From Kitasatospora papulosa (GTDB lineage Bacteria; Actinomycetota; Actinomycetes; Streptomycetales; Streptomycetaceae), in NCBI RefSeq assembly GCF_000717245.1, contig NZ_JNYQ01000002.1, forward strand, positions 1 through 64,000: a stretch of DNA of 64,000 nucleotides, read 5' to 3'. The notes under the pieces were generated by a model. The model was not told the DNA's origin. It saw nothing but the letters and a program-made list of their open reading frames with translations, and searched no databases. The position numbers and the translations under genes were made by a program. Of this stretch, positions 18,914 through 28,100 are shown piece after piece (the stretch's first letter is position 1; every line of letters begins with the position of its first letter).

Positions 18914-20038
18914 GTGGCAGCCAACGACCGGGCCGCATCGCCCGGAAAGTCCGGCCAAGGCACGGGAAACGAGGCGCTGATGCGCGCCTCGTTGAGCGCG
19001 GTGGCGCCCGGGACGGCCCTCCGCGACGGCCTGGAGCGCATTCTCCGCGGCAACACCGGCGGTCTGATCGTCCTCGGCATGGACAGGACCGTCGAATCCA
19101 TGTGTACCGGCGGTTTCGTCCTGGACGTGGAGTTCACCGCGACACGCCTGCGCGAGCTGTGCAAGCTGGACGGCGCGATGATCCTCGACAAGGACATGAC
19201 GAAGATCCTCCGGGCCGGCGTCCAGCTGGTCCCGGACGCCTCGATCCCCACGGAGGAGACGGGCACCCGTCACCGTACGGCCGACCGGGTCTCCAAGGCC
19301 TGCGGCTTCCCGGTGGTCTCGGTCTCGCAGTCGATGCGCCTGATTGCGGTGTACGTCGACGGGGAGCGGCGGGTCCTGGAGGAGTCGTCCGCGATCCTGT
19401 CCCGCGCCAACCAGGCGCTCGCCACCCTGGAGCGGTACAAGCTCCGGCTCGACGAGGTCGCCGGGACGCTCTCCGCGCTGGAGATCGAGGACCTGGTGAC
19501 GGTCCGGGACGTGACGGCGGTCTCGCAGCGGCTGGAGATGGTGCGCCGGATCGCGACCGAGATCGCGGAGTACGTCGTGGAGCTGGGCACCGACGGCCGC
19601 CTCCTGGCCCTCCAGCTGGACGAGTTGATCGCCGGGGTGGAACCGGAGCGTGAGCTGGTCGTACGCGACTACGTCCCCGAGCCGACCGCGAAGCGGTCCC
19701 GCACGGTCGCGGAGGCGCTGGCCGAGCTGGACACGCTCACCCACACCGAACTGCTCGAACTTCCCGTGGTGGCACGGGCGCTGGGATACAGCGGCTCCCC
19801 GGAGACGCTGGACTCGGCGGTCTCCCCGCGGGGCTACCGGCTGCTGGCGAAGGTGCCGCGGCTGCCCGGAGCGATCATCGAGCGTCTGGTGGAGCACTTC
19901 GGCGGCCTGCAGAAGCTCCTCGCCGCGAGCGTGGACGACCTCCAGGCCGTGGACGGGGTCGGCGAGGCACGGGCCCGGAGCGTGCGGGAGGGGCTCTCGC
20001 GACTGGCCGAGTCCTCGATCCTGGAGCGGTACGTCTAG
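18914..20038 (+). CDS. disA: Diadenylate cyclase DisA
   Basis: The protein has 374 residues and makes c-di-AMP from two ATP while scanning DNA for branched structures. The DAC domain contains DGA at 86-88 and RHR at 119-121, both catalytic. A helical linker follows, and the C-terminus has the helix-hairpin-helix DNA-binding motif (LLAASVDDLQAVDGVGEARA). The GTG at 18914 has a GGAGGAG site. It follows radA and is the last core gene before the biosynthetic cluster. Confidence 0.97.
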   Translation: MAANDRAASPGKSGQGTGNEALMRASLSAVAPGTALRDGLERILRGNTGGLIVLGMDRTVESMCTGGFVLDVEFTATRLRELCKLDGAMILDKDMTKILRAGVQLVPDASIPTEETGTRHRTADRVSKACGFPVVSVSQSMRLIAVYVDGERRVLEESSAILSRANQALATLERYKLRLDEVAGTLSALEIEDLVTVRDVTAVSQRLEMVRRIATEIAEYVVELGTDGRLLALQLDELIAGVEPERELVVRDYVPEPTAKRSRTVAEALAELDTLTHTELLELPVVARALGYSGSPETLDSAVSPRGYRLLAKVPRLPGAIIERLVEHFGGLQKLLAASVDDLQAVDGVGEARARSVREGLSRLAESSILERYV

Positions 20039-20059
20039 AACGCGCCTCGTGCGGACGTG

Positions 20060-20096
20060 CCCGAGCCCCGCCGGTCCCTGACCGGCGGGGCTCGGG
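20060..20096. terminator. Strong bidirectional terminator at the disA/cluster boundary
   Basis: A perfect 17-bp stem (20060-20076 with 20080-20096) closes on a 3-nt loop. It sits 22 bp after the disA stop and 21 bp before the end of the aldo/keto reductase gene on the opposite strand. It insulates the core gene from the cluster. Confidence 0.85.
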
Positions 20097-20116
20097 TGTG
20101 TCCGGGAGGCCCCGGC

Positions 20117-21109
20117 TCAGTTCGTGGTGTCGAGCTTCGTGCGCTGCTCGGGGGTCAGTTCGAGGTCCACCGCGGCCAGGCTCTCGTCGAGCTGGGCGAC
20201 CGACGACGCGCCGACCAGGGGGAGGATCGGGATGTCTCCGCCCAGGAGCCACGACAGGACGACCTGGTTGGCGGTCGCCCCGGTCTCCTTCACCACCTCG
20301 GCCAGGGCCGCGAGGCGGGGCTCGGTTCCGGCGTGCTCGAAGCCCGGTCCCAGGGGCTTGTCCTCACGGACGTACGCGCCGGAGAGCAGCGGCGTGTAGG
20401 CGACCTGGGTGAGCGAGGGAGTGGCCCGCACGTAGCTGAGCAGGTCGCCGCTGACGAGGCCCTGGTTGCCGTCGGGGGAGCGCAGGCTCGGGGTGTCCAT
20501 GCGCTGGCGCAGGTAGCTGTGGTGGTGCTGGAGCACCTCGTAGCCGGGCAGTCCGGCGGCCGCGGCCAGCGCCCGGGCCCGCTCCACCCGCCAGGCCCAG
20601 TGGTTGCTGGCGCCGAGCAGTCCGGCGATGCCGTCCTCGACGACCCCGCCGAAGGCCTCGACGGTCTCCTCCAGGGGAGTGTGCTCGTCCATGACGTGCG
20701 CGTAGAGCAGGTGGATCCGCTCGATGCCGAGCCGGTCGCGGCTGCGCTCGGCGGACTCACGGATCACCTTGGCCGAAAGTCCCTCGATGTCGAGGCTGAA
20801 CCCGCTGGTGGGAGCGTTCGGGCGGGCGCCCAGCTTGGTGGCGAAGGTGATCTCGTCACCGATTCCACGGCTGCGGATCCAGCGCCCGAGCAGTTCCTCG
20901 CTCTCACCGCCCTGCGTCCCGTTGACCCAGAACGAGTAGTTGTTGGACGTGTCGATGAAGGTTCCGCCCGCCTCCACGAAGCGGTCGAGAAGGGCGAAGG
21001 AGGTCGCCTCGTCGGTCACCGTTCCGAAAAGCATCGAACCGAGGCTCACCACACTGACCTCGCGGCGGGTCTTCGGGTCGCTGCCAATGACGCGGTATTT
21101 CATGTGCAT
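20117..21109 (-). CDS. Aldo/keto reductase (cluster tailoring enzyme)
   Basis: The protein has 330 residues with the NADPH-dependent aldo/keto reductase barrel. Catalytic residues are visible: Asp and Tyr in FIDTSNNYSFW, Lys in ITFATKLGA, and His in HLLYAHVMDEHTP. The cofactor region is SWLLGGDIPILPLVGASS. It is the last gene of the leftward arm, 39 bp after the thioesterase gene, so it should be co-expressed with it. It may reduce a carbonyl of the cluster product or intermediate, for example the beta-ketone left by the PKS, which has no KR domain; that link is inference. An alternative start is ATG 21103. Confidence 0.88.
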   Translation of the reverse strand: MHMKYRVIGSDPKTRREVSVVSLGSMLFGTVTDEATSFALLDRFVEAGGTFIDTSNNYSFWVNGTQGGESEELLGRWIRSRGIGDEITFATKLGARPNAPTSGFSLDIEGLSAKVIRESAERSRDRLGIERIHLLYAHVMDEHTPLEETVEAFGGVVEDGIAGLLGASNHWAWRVERARALAAAAGLPGYEVLQHHHSYLRQRMDTPSLRSPDGNQGLVSGDLLSYVRATPSLTQVAYTPLLSGAYVREDKPLGPGFEHAGTEPRLAALAEVVKETGATANQVVLSWLLGGDIPILPLVGASSVAQLDESLAAVDLELTPEQRTKLDTTN

Positions 21110-21148
21110 CCAATCCGGAAGGGGATCCGTGCTCAGAAGACGGAATTG

Positions 21149-21919
21149 TTAATTCTGTGTCGACAATGTTTGAACGGTGGAAACGGACTGCGCCATCGTC
21201 TCCGCCACGGCTTCGAGATGGGGGACCAGAAAGAAGTGCCCCCCGGTGTAGACGTGGAGCCGGAAGCCGTCCGTCGTGTGGTCGGCCCACGCCTCGGCCA
21301 TCGGAATGTCCACCCGCGGGTCGGTGTCCCCGATGAACGCGGTCACGGGACAGTCGAGCCGGGGAGCACCTCGGTACCGGTACGTCTCCGTGGCGACGTA
21401 GTCGCTCCGTACGGCCGGAAGGATAGCGTCCAGCAGGTCGGGGTTCCTCAGCATCCGGGCGTTCGTACCGCCCAGGTACTCCATGTCGGCGATGAGTTCC
21501 TCGTCGGTCGCGAGGTGTACCGAGCCCGGTGCCGGGATGGACGGGGCGCGTCGCCCCGACACGAACAGCGCGGTCGGCTCGGCCCCGTGCGCGCGCAGCC
21601 GGCAGGCGACCTCGAAAGCCAGGGTGGCGCCCATGCTGTGGCCGAAGAGGGCGAAGGGCTGTCCGACCCGGTCGGCCAGCTCGGCGGCCACGGCGTCGGC
21701 CAGGTCCGTCAGACTCTCGATGCAGGGCTCGTTGAACCGCTCCTGGCGGCCCGGGTACTGCACGGTGAGCATCTCGATGCCGGGCGCGAGGAGTGCCGAG
21801 AGCGGGTGGAAGTAGGAGGCGTTGCCGCCGGCGTGCGGGAAGCAGAAGAGCCGCAGCGCACCGGGTTCGGCGGCGTGGAAGCGGCGCAGCCACGGCGTGT
21901 CGGGCAGGTCCGCGCTCAT
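21149..21919 (-). CDS. Type II thioesterase (leftward arm)
   Basis: The protein has 256 residues of the alpha/beta hydrolase thioesterase family. It shows LFCFPHAGGNASYF, the nucleophile elbow FGHSMGA, the Asp in AFIGDTDPRVD, and His in YTGGHFFLVP. Type II thioesterases remove wrong or stalled acyl groups from carrier domains. Its ATG overlaps the stop of the P450 gene by 4 bp. The cluster has a second such enzyme at 36060. Confidence 0.9.
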   Translation of the reverse strand: MSADLPDTPWLRRFHAAEPGALRLFCFPHAGGNASYFHPLSALLAPGIEMLTVQYPGRQERFNEPCIESLTDLADAVAAELADRVGQPFALFGHSMGATLAFEVACRLRAHGAEPTALFVSGRRAPSIPAPGSVHLATDEELIADMEYLGGTNARMLRNPDLLDAILPAVRSDYVATETYRYRGAPRLDCPVTAFIGDTDPRVDIPMAEAWADHTTDGFRLHVYTGGHFFLVPHLEAVAETMAQSVSTVQTLSTQN

Positions 21920-23154
21920 CGGGCCCGGGCCGTGATCGGCACCCGCTTGTAGCCGGAGACGAAGTTCGAGGCCAGGCGCTCGGGCTTGCCGGCGGGCCGG
22001 AAGTCCTCGAAGCGCGTGAGGAGTTCCTCGAAGAGGATGCGCAGCGTGATCCGGGCGACGCTGTGGCCGATGCAGTAGTGCGGGCCGATGCCGAAGGCGA
22101 TGTGCTTGTTGGGCTTGCGGCGGATGTCGAAGGTGGTGGCGTCGGGGAAGACCGCCTCGTCCCGGTTGGCGGCGCCGAGCCAGACCACCACGGCGTCCCC
22201 CGCGGCGATCCGGGTGTTGCGGACCTCCGTGTCCTGGGTGGCGTAGCGCAGGAAGTGGTTGACCGGGGAGGCCCAGCGCAACGCCTCCTCGACAGCTGTG
22301 TTGTTGACCTCCGGGTGGGCGGCCCAGTCCTCCAGCACGCCGCTGTCGATGAACTGCGCCATGACGTAGTTCGGCGAGTGCGGGGTGGTGACGTTGGCGC
22401 CCAGGAGCAGGCTGTAGCAGTTCGCCACGATCTCGCCGGAGTCCATGTGACGGCCCTCGAACTCGGTGGAGATCAGCACACTGAGCAGGTCGTCGCCGAG
22501 GTTGTCGCGGCGGAAGCGGACGAGGTCCTGGAAGTACGCGAACAGCTCCCGGTGCGCGGTCTCCAGGGTCGCCGCCTTGCCGCCCGGGTCCTGGAAGTCC
22601 GGGTCGTCCGCGGCTATGCAGACCGTGGTGAGGCGGCTGAGCCAGGGCCAGTCGGTGCTGGGCAGGCCCATCATCGTGCCGGTCACGGACATCGGCATGG
22701 CCAGCATCGCCTCGGCGAAGTCGAAGGTGCCACCGTCCCCGAGCGGACTGATCAGATCGATGATCAGCGGGCGGATCATGTCCTTCTGGCGCTCCACGGC
22801 CTTGACCGCCAGCGCCTTCTTCAACCGGGTCTGCATCTCGGTGTGCCGCGGCGGGTCGGTGACGGCAAGCTGCTTCCCGCCGGCCGGGTCGTCCGTGCCC
22901 AGGAGGTCGAGCATGGTGCCGCGTTCGGAGGTGAAGACCGCGGTGTCACGCAGCACCCGCTCGGCGTCGTCGAACCCGACGATGTTCCAGAATCCCCGCT
23001 TGTCGTCGACCTCCTGCCGGGTCAGCGTGTCGAGGCTGCGCATCCGCTGCCAGACGGCGTGCGCGTCGCCGTCGGTGTAGAGCAGCGGGTCGACGAGGTC
23101 GGTGGCTCCCTGATGTACGGGGCATCTGGAAATCGGGGCGTCGTGGACTTTCAA
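21916..23154 (-). CDS. Cytochrome P450 with a modified I-helix (leftward arm)
   Basis: The protein has 412 residues from a TTG start at 23154 that has GGAAGGA 9 nt upstream. In-frame ATGs further up (23253 or 23274) would add an unrelated tail. The heme motif FGIGPHYCIG (Cys361) and the ExxR motif in VEEALRW are intact. In the I-helix the usual AGxDTT/AGxETT reads GANVTT, so the acidic residue needed for normal proton delivery is Val. It could oxidise a carrier-bound amino acid or the released product. A 309-bp spacer separates it from the divergent NRPS operon. Confidence 0.9.
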   Translation of the reverse strand: MKVHDAPISRCPVHQGATDLVDPLLYTDGDAHAVWQRMRSLDTLTRQEVDDKRGFWNIVGFDDAERVLRDTAVFTSERGTMLDLLGTDDPAGGKQLAVTDPPRHTEMQTRLKKALAVKAVERQKDMIRPLIIDLISPLGDGGTFDFAEAMLAMPMSVTGTMMGLPSTDWPWLSRLTTVCIAADDPDFQDPGGKAATLETAHRELFAYFQDLVRFRRDNLGDDLLSVLISTEFEGRHMDSGEIVANCYSLLLGANVTTPHSPNYVMAQFIDSGVLEDWAAHPEVNNTAVEEALRWASPVNHFLRYATQDTEVRNTRIAAGDAVVVWLGAANRDEAVFPDATTFDIRRKPNKHIAFGIGPHYCIGHSVARITLRILFEELLTRFEDFRPAGKPERLASNFVSGYKRVPITARAR

Positions 23155-23463
23155 CTGCTGTTGTCCTTCCGTCCGGTTCGGGGCCGACCTCCCGGAATTC
23201 GCGTGGGAAGAGTGGCGCGGGACAACATACAGGCGAACCGCAGAAATAGGCATCGCTTTCCAGCCACATGACACGGGTCAAGCCACTTTGTCGAAACTTT
23301 GAATTCGGCGCGTTAAGGACTACGACGGACCCGGCAAGATCACCCTTGACGCGTCATATTCAGGTGACGTAGCGTCCCCCCGGCTACGAACGGGCCCCTT
23401 TCCCACTCACTTCCGAGTCGGGAAGACAGGGGCATGGGCGGCCGTACACGGGGGGAATTATCA
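23155..23463. promoter_or_regulatory. Divergent control region of the biosynthetic cluster
   Basis: This 309-bp spacer lies between the leftward P450 and the rightward NRPS operon and is less GC-rich than the genes. A candidate primary-sigma promoter for the NRPS operon is TTGACG (23346-23351), an 18-bp gap and TAGCGT (23370-23375), about 90 nt before the GTG at 23464. On the other strand TTGACC (23281-23276) is a possible -35 for the P450 operon, without a convincing -10. No gene is visible here. Confidence 0.5.
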
Positions 23464-25140
23464 GTGTTACCCGAATCCGAATTGGCTGGTGGTGCCTGGT
23501 ACCCGGCCACCCCGATGCAACAGGGCCTGTGGGTACTGGACCGCGACGAACTGCTGCGGCCGACGCAGCTGGTCCCTTCGGTCGTCGAGTTCACCGGGAC
23601 GGTGGATCACCCGCTGCTGGTGTCGGCGGTCCGCCTGGCCCTGGGCAGGCATCCGTCGCTACGGGCCCGCTTCCGGCTTGATCTGAAGCATCGCCGGGTC
23701 GAGTACAGCACCCACGAGGAGCCGGCGGACGCCGGGTTCCTCGACGCGGCCGCCGAGGGCTGGACCGAGGACGAGATCGACCGGTTGGTGCAGGCACTGT
23801 GCGGCACCCCCTTCGACCTGGCCGCCGAGGCTCCCGCACGGGCGGAGGTCATCCGGACCGGCGCCGATCGCACCCTGCTGGTGCTCACCTCGCATCACAT
23901 CGTGTTCGACGGCCTGTCACGCACGATGCTGCTGGAGGAGATCTTCAGCATCTACCGCGCCGGACTGGCCGACGTGGAGCCGGAGTTGAGCAACCCCCCG
24001 CATCCCGCCTCGGTGGTCGCCACACCGTCCGCGCAGGACGTGGCCGCTCAGGTCGAAGAGGTGGTCGAGCGGCTGCGTGGTGCCCCCACCGAGGTGCCGC
24101 TCCCCTTCGAGCGCTCCGGCGCCGCCAAAGAGGAAACGTCACTTCTCGGTACCACCATCACCACCGGCCTCGACCCGGAACGGACCGCCGGGGCCCTGGC
24201 GGTGGCGTCCGAGGAGGGCTGCACCACCTTCATGCTGGGCGTCGCGCTGCTGGCCGGGACCCTGGCCCGCCGCAGCACCCAGCGGGACTTCCTCATCGCC
24301 TTCGCCTGGCCGGGCCGCGACCACCCCGACGCCGCCGACGTCATCGGCATGTTCATCACCACCGTGGTGCTACGCGTGTCACTCGAGCCCGACACCACGT
24401 GGCGCGAGCTGCTCGGGAACGCGCGCATCAGCAGCATGGAGGCGTTCATGGACAGCGACGTGCCGCTGGACGCGATATCGGCCCGGCTCAATCCCGACCG
24501 CAACGCCCTCTGGCCGCCCCTGACCCCGGTGCTCCTCAACCTGGACGACGCCCCGCACGCCCCCGTGCTCGCGCCGGGCGTCACGGGCCGGCTGCGTCCG
24601 CTCGACCCGCTCTACATCAAGTACGACCTCGCCCTGTTCGTCCGCGTCGAGGACGGAGCCGACGGACGGCGTCTCGAGCTGTCCCTGGACTACCCCGCGG
24701 ACGTCGACGACCACTCCACCGTCTCCGCCTTCCTGTCGGATCTGCGGCGCAGCGCCGCGGACCTAGCCACTTCTCCGGAGGAAACCGTGCTCGAACAGTC
24801 AATGGACGCGATCGATCTCGACGACCCCGCACAGCGGCTCGACCTCGTACGGTCCATCTGGCAGGAGGTCCTGCAGAGCGACGACATCGAGGACGACGTC
24901 AGCTTCTTCGAGTCGGGCGGCGACTCCCTCCTCCTCGTGGTGCTCGTCGAGCGACTGAGCCAGGCGTCCGGCCGCATGCTGCGCACGGTGGACCTCTTCA
25001 GATCCGCCACGGTGAGTGGTCAGGCGGACCTGCTCGCGGCCCCCTCCACGGAGCCGCGGAAGGCCCCCTCACCCGCCGACGGCCGCCTCGGCATGCTGGA
25101 CGCCGCCCGCAACCGGCGCGCGACCGAAGAGGCCGTCTGA
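23464..25140 (+). CDS. NRPS protein: condensation plus carrier domain (C-PCP)
   Basis: The protein has 558 residues. The C domain covers about 10-440, with TPMQQGLW as core 1 and catalytic HHIVFDG (His144). A PCP follows, with phosphopantetheine Ser488 in FFESGGDSLL. No adenylation domain is present, so its carrier must be loaded by transfer or by another protein. The start is GTG 23464 (GGGGGAA site); the second codon is TTA, the rare bldA codon, and an ATG start at 23434 would add another TTA. The next gene overlaps the stop by one base and begins with a PCP. Confidence 0.9.
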   Translation: MLPESELAGGAWYPATPMQQGLWVLDRDELLRPTQLVPSVVEFTGTVDHPLLVSAVRLALGRHPSLRARFRLDLKHRRVEYSTHEEPADAGFLDAAAEGWTEDEIDRLVQALCGTPFDLAAEAPARAEVIRTGADRTLLVLTSHHIVFDGLSRTMLLEEIFSIYRAGLADVEPELSNPPHPASVVATPSAQDVAAQVEEVVERLRGAPTEVPLPFERSGAAKEETSLLGTTITTGLDPERTAGALAVASEEGCTTFMLGVALLAGTLARRSTQRDFLIAFAWPGRDHPDAADVIGMFITTVVLRVSLEPDTTWRELLGNARISSMEAFMDSDVPLDAISARLNPDRNALWPPLTPVLLNLDDAPHAPVLAPGVTGRLRPLDPLYIKYDLALFVRVEDGADGRRLELSLDYPADVDDHSTVSAFLSDLRRSAADLATSPEETVLEQSMDAIDLDDPAQRLDLVRSIWQEVLQSDDIEDDVSFFESGGDSLLLVVLVERLSQASGRMLRTVDLFRSATVSGQADLLAAPSTEPRKAPSPADGRLGMLDAARNRRATEEAV

Positions 25141-28100
25141 TGACCTGCGCAGACCTGGCCGTCTCCGTCCTCGGTGAGGGGACGGACCCCGCGGACTTCA
25201 CCACGGACAGCTTCATCGCACTCGGCGGCGACTCGCTGCGCGCCATGCGCCTGGCCGCGCTGGCCGAGGAACAGCTGGGTCTGCGCATCGCGGCGGCGGC
25301 CCTGCTGAGCGAGACCCCGCTCGCCACCGTGCTCTCCGGCGCCGAGCCCGTCACCGGGACCGGCACGGAGCCCGCGACCGCCGACGCCCCCGACGACGGC
25401 TCCCTCTCACCGGCGCAGCGCGGGATGTGGCTCATCGAGAGCCTGGCCGGCGGCTCACCGTACAACCTGGTGTTCACCTGCTTCGTCGAGGACGGCACGC
25501 TGGACCGGGACTGCCTGGCGAAGGCGCTGGCCGAGACCACCGGCCGCCACGAGGGGCTGCGCACCGTCTTCCGCGAGACGGACGACGACGTCGTGCGCGA
25601 GGTCCTGTCGGCCCACGTACCGGAACTGACGACGTACGTGTACGACGGCCCGGCGGCGGGATTCGAGGAGTACGTCCGCGACGAGGGCGCCCGGCAGGGA
25701 CGCAGGCCCTTCGACCTGTCCGCGGCTCCCGCCTACCGGTGGCTGCACTTCTCGCAGCCGGGAGGCGGCGAGGCGGTCGTCCTGGCCGCGCATCACATGG
25801 TGCTGGACGGCTGGGCGGTGGGACTGCTCCTCACGGAGGTCTTCGCCCGCCACGGCGCACTCGCCGACGGAGCGGCCGAGCCGGACCTCGGCCCCGACGT
25901 ACCGGTGGGCGTGCTCTCCCGCCGCCATGACTCCCTGTGCGCCGCGGGCGTGTGGGACAGCCAGGCCGAGCTGTGGAAGCGCCACCTCGACGGAGTGCCC
26001 AGGGTCCTGGAGCTGCCCGCCGACCGGCAGCGCCCGGCCGTCCAGGACGCCACGGGCAGTCGCAGCGCCCTCGACCTGGGCCCCGAGGCGACCACGGCGG
26101 TGGCGGGCAGGGCCCGGGAGCTCGGCATCACCCCGTACGCCTTCCTCCTCGGCGCCTTCGGCCTGACCCTGAGCCGGCTGACGGGCAGCCGCAGCCTGCT
26201 CGTCGGTGTGCCGCTGCTCGGCCGTGGGTTCTCCGAGCTGGAACACCTCGTGGCGGTGACGGGCAACCTGGTCCCGGTACGCGTGGACGTCGACGACGAG
26301 GCCACCGTCGCCGGGTATCTCCGCTCGGTGCACGCCTCCCTGGGACGCAGCATCGACGCCGGGGACCTGCCCTTCGAGGAACTGGTCGCCCGCGTGGGCG
26401 TCGAGCGCGGTCTCGGCTGCCACCCCCTCGTACAGGTCTGCTTCGGCATGCACGACCAGCTCGTGCCCCAGGGGCTGGACGCGGGTTCCGCCCGGCTGCG
26501 GGTCGAGGAGGGGCACGGCGGCGGTTCGCAGTTCGACCTCACGATGCTGATCGGTCACGCCGATCCGTCGTACTCCGGTCATGTGGAGTACGCCACGGGG
26601 GTCTGGACCGAGGACGAGACCCGTGCGTTCGTCGCCGACTTCCGCGCGGCGGCCGAGCAGCTGGCCGCGGACCCGGACGCCCGGCTGGAGGACGTCCGCT
26701 GCGTCTCCGCCGCGAGCCGCGCCCGGCTGGACGGGATCAACACGTCGGCCGACGACTTCCCCGACAGCTCCCTCGACGCGCTCTTCCGGGAGGTGGCCGC
26801 GCGCACACCGGACGCCGTCGCCGTACGCGACGAGGCGTCCGCCCTCACCTACGCCCAGCTGGCGGACGCCGCCGCCGAGCAGGCGCGCCTGCTGCGGGAG
26901 GCCGGCGTCGCGCCGGGCGACCGGGTGCTGGTCGGCGTGGACCGGTCGGTCGCCGAGGCCGTCGCCGTGCTCGGTGTGCAGTGGGCGGGCGCCGCGTACG
27001 TCGGTGTGGAACAGGGCGTCACGGACGCCCACCTGGCCCGGATCGTGGAGCGCGCCGCACCGGCCGCGGTGCTGGCGGGGCCGGTGTCCGGGCCCGCCGC
27101 GACGCGGGCCGCCGCGCTCGGCGTCCGTCCGGTCGCCACCTGGGATCCGTCCTGGCCCGCCGCCTCCGGCGACGGCGCCGCGCCGTACGCGCCGGAGGAC
27201 CCCGGGCGGCTCGCCTACGTGGCCTTCACCTCGGGGTCGACCGGTGAGCCCAAGGGCGTCTCCGTACCGCACCGCGCCGTGATCCGGCTGGTCCACGAGG
27301 CCGGCTTCGTGCGGCTGGGCCCCGGCGAACGGATGCTGCGCCTGTCGCCGCTCGCCTTCGACGCCTCGACGCTGGAGCTGTGGGGTGCGCTGCTGACCGG
27401 CGCGACCCTGGAGGTCCACCCGCCCGGCCTGGCCTCGCCCACCGAGCTCGGCGCCTTCCTGCGGGAACGCGGGATCACCGTCGCCTGGCTCACCGCGGGT
27501 CTGTTCCGTCTGGTCGAGGAGTTCGCCCCCGACTCGTTCGCCGGGGTGCGCCAGTTGCTGACGGGGGGCGACGTCGTACCGCACGACCACGTGGCACGCG
27601 CGCTCACCCGCCACCCCGGCCTGGTCGTCACCAACGGCTACGGGCCGACGGAGAACACCACCTTCACCACCACGCACTCGGTGGAGCGGCCCGAGGACGT
27701 GGACGGCCCGCTGCCGATCGGCGTCCCGGTGCCGGGTACCCGCGTGTACGTGCTCGACGAGCGCCGGCGGGTCGTGCCGGCGGGAGCGGTCGGCGAACTC
27801 TACGCGGGCGGCACCGGCCTGGCCGACGGCTACCTCGGCGACGAGGCGGGGACGGCGCGCTCGTTCGGGACGTTCTCACCGGACGTCGACGAACGCCTCT
27901 ACCGCACGGGCGACGTCGTACGGATGGACGGCCTGGGGCGGCTGCGCTTCCTCGGCCGGGCGGACGACCAGGTCAAGCTGCGCGGCTACCGGGTCGAACT
28001 GGGCGCGATCAGCGACGTCCTGACAGCTCAGCCCGGAGTGCTGGACGCCGTCGTGCACGTCACGGACGGCGACAGCGCGGAGAAGCGTCTCGTGGCCTCG

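Noticed and set aside
20039..20116. att site or tRNA-linked integration at the left cluster edge
   Set aside because: No tRNA, integrase or direct repeat shared with the right edge is visible; only the terminator hairpin is present.
23276..23281. Promoter for the leftward P450 operon from TTGACC
   Set aside because: The -35-like hexamer is good but no -10 hexamer lies at 16-19 bp, so I list it only as a possible element.
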